64,000 nucleotides of DNA, from the NCBI GenBank assembly GCA_033060915.1, contig CM065384.1, forward strand, positions 33,284,501 through 33,348,500, read 5' to 3'. Made by a program: the position numbers and the translations under genes. The DNA comes from Euryodendron excelsum (taxonomy: Eukaryota; Streptophyta; Magnoliopsida; Ericales; Pentaphylacaceae). The notes under the pieces are model-generated. The model saw nothing but the letters and a program-made list of their open reading frames with translations, did no database searches and was not told the origin of the DNA. Positions 61,970 to 64,000 of the stretch are shown one piece after another; position 1 is the first letter of the stretch, and each line of letters begins with the position of its first letter.

Positions 61970-63991
61970 CAAACCATAGTTATAGTTGATACATTGAGAT
62001 ATATAAATTAACTAATACCACTTATAAATTTTTGTGAAAAATATTCAATATGTTGGTTCTCTAAAGGTTTTAGTTCAGTTTGCAAGTTACTCGATTGGTT
62101 TTACATCACGCGTTATGGATTTCTTTATTTGATCAGAAAGAAAAATTAAAATGGAATGTGTAAACTCAAGGTTAGATTTAGGATTTTTGTTCAGCGAACA
62201 GTATTTATATAGAATCATACAACTTTTTTTTAATTGACAATATTTTTCCTTTGATAAACAAAGATAATTATATTAAAAATGCCGAAAAATATGCATTGTT
62301 TCTTTACAAACGTTGTACTAAAAAAAAAAAAAAACTATAAAACATCTTAATCTAGATTTGGCTGACTAGGGTGTAGGTAACCAAGAGTCTATGGATATAA
62401 TGAAGGATTAATTGCGATTATGTTACTTATTTGACTAAATAATAAAAGGTTAATGAGATTCATATATTTTTTACTATGTGTTTAGTGATATTTAGAGGAC
62501 AAATGTGGGTGTTAATAAATCTAGAGAGAGAGAAAGAAATGTACGTGGTTGTAAAATTCAGTGGTCAAAACATGCATTTATAACCTAGAATTAAATAAAT
62601 ATACATAATTTTTTTTTAAATAATAAAAATATCCAATTCAGTGGGAGCAGTTACCCCATTGGTCCTTTGTTGCATCTGTCCCTGTCCCTGTGTAAACTAG
62701 TTTGACGACTACAGTCTCTTAAAAGTTTTACAAAATACTTAAGTTAAACTGACTCATGGTTTTAAATTGCAAATTTTCACTCAATCTGGTAATTATATTC
62801 GTATTTGAATTATCTAAAATTTGTGACCTTTTATTTTGAACCCGAAAAACAAGAGTTCTTGAATTTCTATTACTTTTGACCAAATTTGGCCAAAGATTGT
62901 TGTATTTTAAACAAATTTAAAAAAAAAATTTACTTTTATCTGAACTAATAAGTAATATTCAAAAGTAGTTTTTTAATTCTTAAATTCATTTTCAACTTAA
63001 AGGAATATTTCAATTTTTTTTAGTTGTTTACAAAATTTGAAAGAAAAAATTAAAAACATTAAAATAGATGGGTTCTCTCTTGTCAAAACATTAGTCTAGT
63101 ACTATTGGCACAATGATAACTTACAAATAATCATCATTAGACCACAAAAAACACACAGCAAAAACACACAACAAGAAACGAAAGCTGACAGCACTACCAA
63201 ACGGGCCCTTACCTTTTTGGACTGAAATTTCATAAAAATTTCAACTAATTCAAAATTGAGCAATCACCCTAAACTTGAATTCTTTATTATCTTTGCATAA
63301 AATTTTAAAAAATTAAAATCGCGTGCCTTATTTTGTAGCCCATCATTCCAAGTTGAAAAAAAAAAAAAGAATTAAAATTATTTGTACGCAGTTTACTAAA
63401 TTTGATCAATTTAAGATTGTTTGGAGTAAAGTCATTATTCCTCTGGTGATGAACTCCTACAAAATGAAAACACATATATAATACTAATAGAGAACGCCAC
63501 TTCATATTTGGCTAGCAGGTAACGGGTCTCTTTGTTATCTATGTCATGGTTGCCGTAGCTACGAACTTCGGTTCAACCTGGTATTTATGTCATAGTTGTA
63601 TTTGGCTATGACATAAATAGGTGAGGAAATTGAATGCTTTGCAGTAATTTGCCCTGCTATTTGGCTATAATCTAATAAGTTTTCTGGGCCAAAGAATTGC
63701 CAATCATTGACTGTAAATACGCTGCAAGGCATTCGAAATCCAAGCTCTTGTTACCGACTAAATTGTGAGGAAATTGAATAGGTGGTTCTACTACAGTTCT
63801 CAATTCTCATCGATTTGGTCAATGGAAGGACGTATGGCTGCCAATGTAATCTGTATAAAAGAACAGAAAATTATCTGTATAAAATTATATATATGCGTAC
63901 GTATATGTGTGAATGTAATCTGCACAAAAAGAATAATATGGAAGTCTGTCTGATGGAAGTCGCGTGGAGATCATCACCTCTGGTCTCATAG
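61970..63991 (+). repeat. Duplicated block, copy 2
   Basis: Collinear with 34460-36200 in the same orientation, about 27 kb away. It carries a hAT-like insert (62167-62690) that copy 1 lacks and has no SINE. The match appears to continue to the end of the window. Confidence 0.8.
62167..62690. mobile_element. Small hAT-type element (524 bp) with 8-bp target duplication
   Basis: Begins CAAGGTTAGATTTAGG and ends CATCTGTCCCTGTCCCTG, a CA..TG element with degenerate hAT-like ends. TGTAAACT is duplicated at 62159-62166 and 62691-62698. Copy 1 of the block (about 34673) has that word once with no insert. No coding capacity. Confidence 0.72.
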
Positions 63992-64000
63992 AAAGTAACT

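Overview
This window is nuclear DNA of a flowering plant, most likely a eudicot. The base composition is AT-rich, and three ordinary plant genes have GT-AG introns or plant-specific domains. Most of the rest is old, nested transposable-element sequence. The species cannot be told from the sequence alone.

Layout. (1) 445-25812 is one CACTA (En/Spm-type) DNA transposon with matching 28-bp terminal inverted repeats and a perfect 3-bp target duplication (ATT). It holds a decayed TNP1/Transposase_24-like gene on the minus strand (1866-3474) and a decayed 'putative plant transposon protein' gene on the plus strand (23314-24427). It is split by a 15.4-kb LTR retrotransposon (5299-20736, perfect ATTAT duplication). 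That element has huge LTRs (4.2 and 4.7 kb), no recognisable gag-pol, and many internal tandem repeats. (2) 26414-26753 is a BED zinc-finger fragment of a hAT transposase. (3) 27.9-38 kb is the genic island: a three-exon 40S ribosomal protein S9 (uS4) gene on + with a dead LINE in intron 2; a membrane-anchored pectin-methylesterase-inhibitor-domain protein on +, which looks like a pectinesterase cut off before its catalytic half; and a two-exon PRE/ILI-type atypical bHLH gene on -, with a 63-nt G/C homopolymer just upstream of its ATG. (4) 34.46-36.2 kb and 61.97-64 kb are two copies of one duplicated block. Each copy acts as the empty site for an insertion in the other: a SINE with an 11-bp duplication in the first, a hAT-type element with an 8-bp duplication in the second. 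(5) 42.1-47.1 kb holds exons of a MAG2/RINT1-like gene broken up by a non-autonomous, gag-only LTR element with an initiator-Met-type primer binding site. (6) 47.9-60.8 kb is a short array of 0.58-0.84-kb tandem units, interrupted at 50157-59764 by a Ty3/gypsy Tat-lineage retrotransposon on the minus strand. This element has gag, protease, RT, two RNase H domains and integrase, and also an antisense spliced gene with its own TATA box.

The genes do not form a pathway. The functional genes are independent housekeeping, cell-wall and growth-regulation genes sitting among transposons. The window's value lies in the datable nesting order, the empty-site comparisons, the unusual repeat architecture of the giant-LTR element, the antisense gene of the Tat element, and the homopolymer next to the PRE gene.
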